Assembly (NCBI GenBank): GCA_020636355.1
Contig: JACJYB010000002.1
Span: forward strand, 372,001 to 436,000
Source: Lewinellaceae bacterium
GTDB taxonomy: Bacteria > Bacteroidota > Bacteroidia > Chitinophagales > Saprospiraceae
Direction: 5' to 3'
Length of the DNA stretch: 64,000 nt
Every line of letters begins with the position of its first letter. Position 1 is the stretch's first letter. The notes under the pieces were generated by a model, which saw nothing but the letters and a program-made list of their open reading frames with translations, was not told the origin of the DNA and did no database searches. This document shows positions 62,904 to 64,000 of the stretch, piece after piece. The translations under genes were made by a program, and so were the position numbers.

Positions 62904-64000
62904 ATGCGACGTCTGGGAATTTTACTTTTATTGGCACCTATTCTCCTTAATTTCAAACCGGTTGACGATGCAGGTTATTACAAAGTGACTGCCTCCACCG
63001 GAGACGGTGTCTATTCCATCCTACGCAAATACGGGTTGCTCAATGATTGCAATCTGGAGCATTTTTACAACATCAATAACATAGACCCTGAAACTTACCT
63101 CGTGGCCGGCATGGAATACATGCTCCCGGTGTATATCTATCGGTACGATGGTAAAAGCATTGAAACGACATTAGACATTCAGGACGAAGAAAAAGCAAGG
63201 CGGATCCAAAGCTATAATGATTTTCTAAAAAATCAGGGCTTGCGAAGGATGACCATCGAAAGCAGCAGGATCATGTGGGTTCCGTTTCATGAACTCTATT
63301 GCATGGCCGAAAAAGTCACCCGAAAACCTGAGTTGGTCAACCAGACTCCCAAGACCAAATCGTCGGTCGCAGACGAGGCGGGCCCGAGAGTAGTAGCTGT
63401 CAGTTCGCGCTCAATGACCGTACCGTTATTCGGAAAAGAATATGCAGAAGTGCCCATTAAGAGCGACGCGCTTAAAAGAAAGGTTTTCTTCATTGTCGCT
63501 GGTCACGGCGGTCCGGATATCGGTTGCAACACCCTCAAAGAAGGGCACCGGCTTTGTGAAGATGAATATGCCTATGATGTGGCATTGCGGCTTTCCCGGC
63601 TGCTGATGGAAAATGGAGCCAAAGTGGAAATCATTATCGAAGATCCTAACGATGGCATCCGTGATGCCGAGCTATTGGAAAAAGATTACGATGAGCGCTG
63701 TATGGGTGAAAAATTGCCCCGCAACCAGAAACTACGCCTTCAGCAACGATCGGAGGCTGTAAACAAGCTTTACCGGGAATATAAGGCCAAGGGATACACC
63801 GATCAGAAGATGATCTCCATCCATGTGGATTCACAAAATGAAAACAACCGGCAGGATGTCTACTTTTTCCATGCTCCCGGGAGTAAGGCTGGCAGCCATC
63901 TCGCATTTAACATGTATAAAACATTCCAGCAGAAATACGATTATTACCAGAAAGGGCGAGGTTATCGCGGTTCGGTACGCCCCTACGAATATTATGTTTT
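62904..64000 (+). CDS. N-acetylmuramoyl-L-alanine amidase, 5' part
   Basis: The frame starts at ATG 62904 and remains open to the window end (365 codons), so the gene is truncated. It begins with a signal peptide (RRLGILLLLAPILLNF), then a LysM-like region (about 25-75, TASTGDGVYSILRKYGLL). The amidase_3 domain follows, with Zn ligands in VFFIVAGHGGPDIGC, CEDEYAYDVALRLSRLL and MISIHVDSQNE. It cuts the amide bond between muramic acid and the stem peptide. It is divergent from ccmB with 157 bases between. Confidence 0.9.
   Translation, partial: MRRLGILLLLAPILLNFKPVDDAGYYKVTASTGDGVYSILRKYGLLNDCNLEHFYNINNIDPETYLVAGMEYMLPVYIYRYDGKSIETTLDIQDEEKARRIQSYNDFLKNQGLRRMTIESSRIMWVPFHELYCMAEKVTRKPELVNQTPKTKSSVADEAGPRVVAVSSRSMTVPLFGKEYAEVPIKSDALKRKVFFIVAGHGGPDIGCNTLKEGHRLCEDEYAYDVALRLSRLLMENGAKVEIIIEDPNDGIRDAELLEKDYDERCMGEKLPRNQKLRLQQRSEAVNKLYREYKAKGYTDQKMISIHVDSQNENNRQDVYFFHAPGSKAGSHLAFNMYKTFQQKYDYYQKGRGYRGSVRPYEYYV

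Overview
The window looks like chromosome from a member of the Bacteroidota, most likely a Saprospiria-type environmental bacterium. The evidence is a SusC/SusD pair, a TonB receptor with a DUF4249 partner, GldC, LytS/LytTR signalling genes, a DUF4212 plus SSS symporter pair, a CcsA/CcmB haem-handling cluster and Bacteroidota-style promoters (a TAnnTTTG -7 box is visible before abiEi). The species cannot be named from sequence alone.

Layout. 1-22 kb is ordinary, mostly intact chromosome: a LytS/LytTR pair cut by the window edge, a bifunctional-nuclease-like protein, etfBA, a TPR protein, dapF with a small membrane gene, an HtrA protease, susCD, an acyl-CoA carboxylase carboxyltransferase, an RNA methyltransferase, an MFS nucleoside-type transporter with an N-acyl-D-amino-acid deacylase, a DUF763 protein and lon. 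22.4-30.5 kb holds seven consecutive genes that are all frameshifted (DUF1080, membrane LytTR, cupin, ChaN-like, serine hydrolase, small lipoprotein, S41 tail-specific protease). Several breaks fall at short homopolymers, so consensus errors are as likely as real decay. At 30.6-31.9 kb come an SGNH hydrolase and a tRNA-Arg(CCT), followed by a decayed GIY-YIG nuclease and a second, broken tRNA-Arg copy.

32.4-44 kb is an AT-richer defence island. An AbiEi/AbiEii toxin-antitoxin pair has a perfect inverted-repeat operator over its promoter. It is followed by one tightly packed operon: XRE regulator, HsdR, HsdM, HsdS, an AAA ATPase and an HNH nuclease. Joining a complete type I restriction system to an ATPase-HNH pair that resembles Septu PtuA/PtuB is the most interesting system in the window. 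The island ends at a truncated IS3-type OrfA. A PhnA-like protein, a RES/Xre toxin-antitoxin pair and a DinB gene follow; the RES and DinB genes are frameshifted.

46-48.7 kb is repeat-rich. It carries two copies of a 159-bp element with terminal inverted repeats and covarying internal stems, and several copies of a short GC-rich palindrome. The palindrome can be seen inserted into one copy of the 159-bp element and into the broken tRNA copy. Short tandem repeats are also present.

48.8-64 kb returns to intact chromosome: DUF4212-SSS-acs (import and activation of a short-chain acid, probably acetate), DUF983 with a rhodanese, a minus-strand cluster TonB receptor-DUF4249-NAD(P)-binding protein-GldC, a TraB/GumN protein with an Lrp regulator, a ccmB-ccsA-ccmD-glutamate dehydrogenase run, and a cell-wall amidase cut by the window end.
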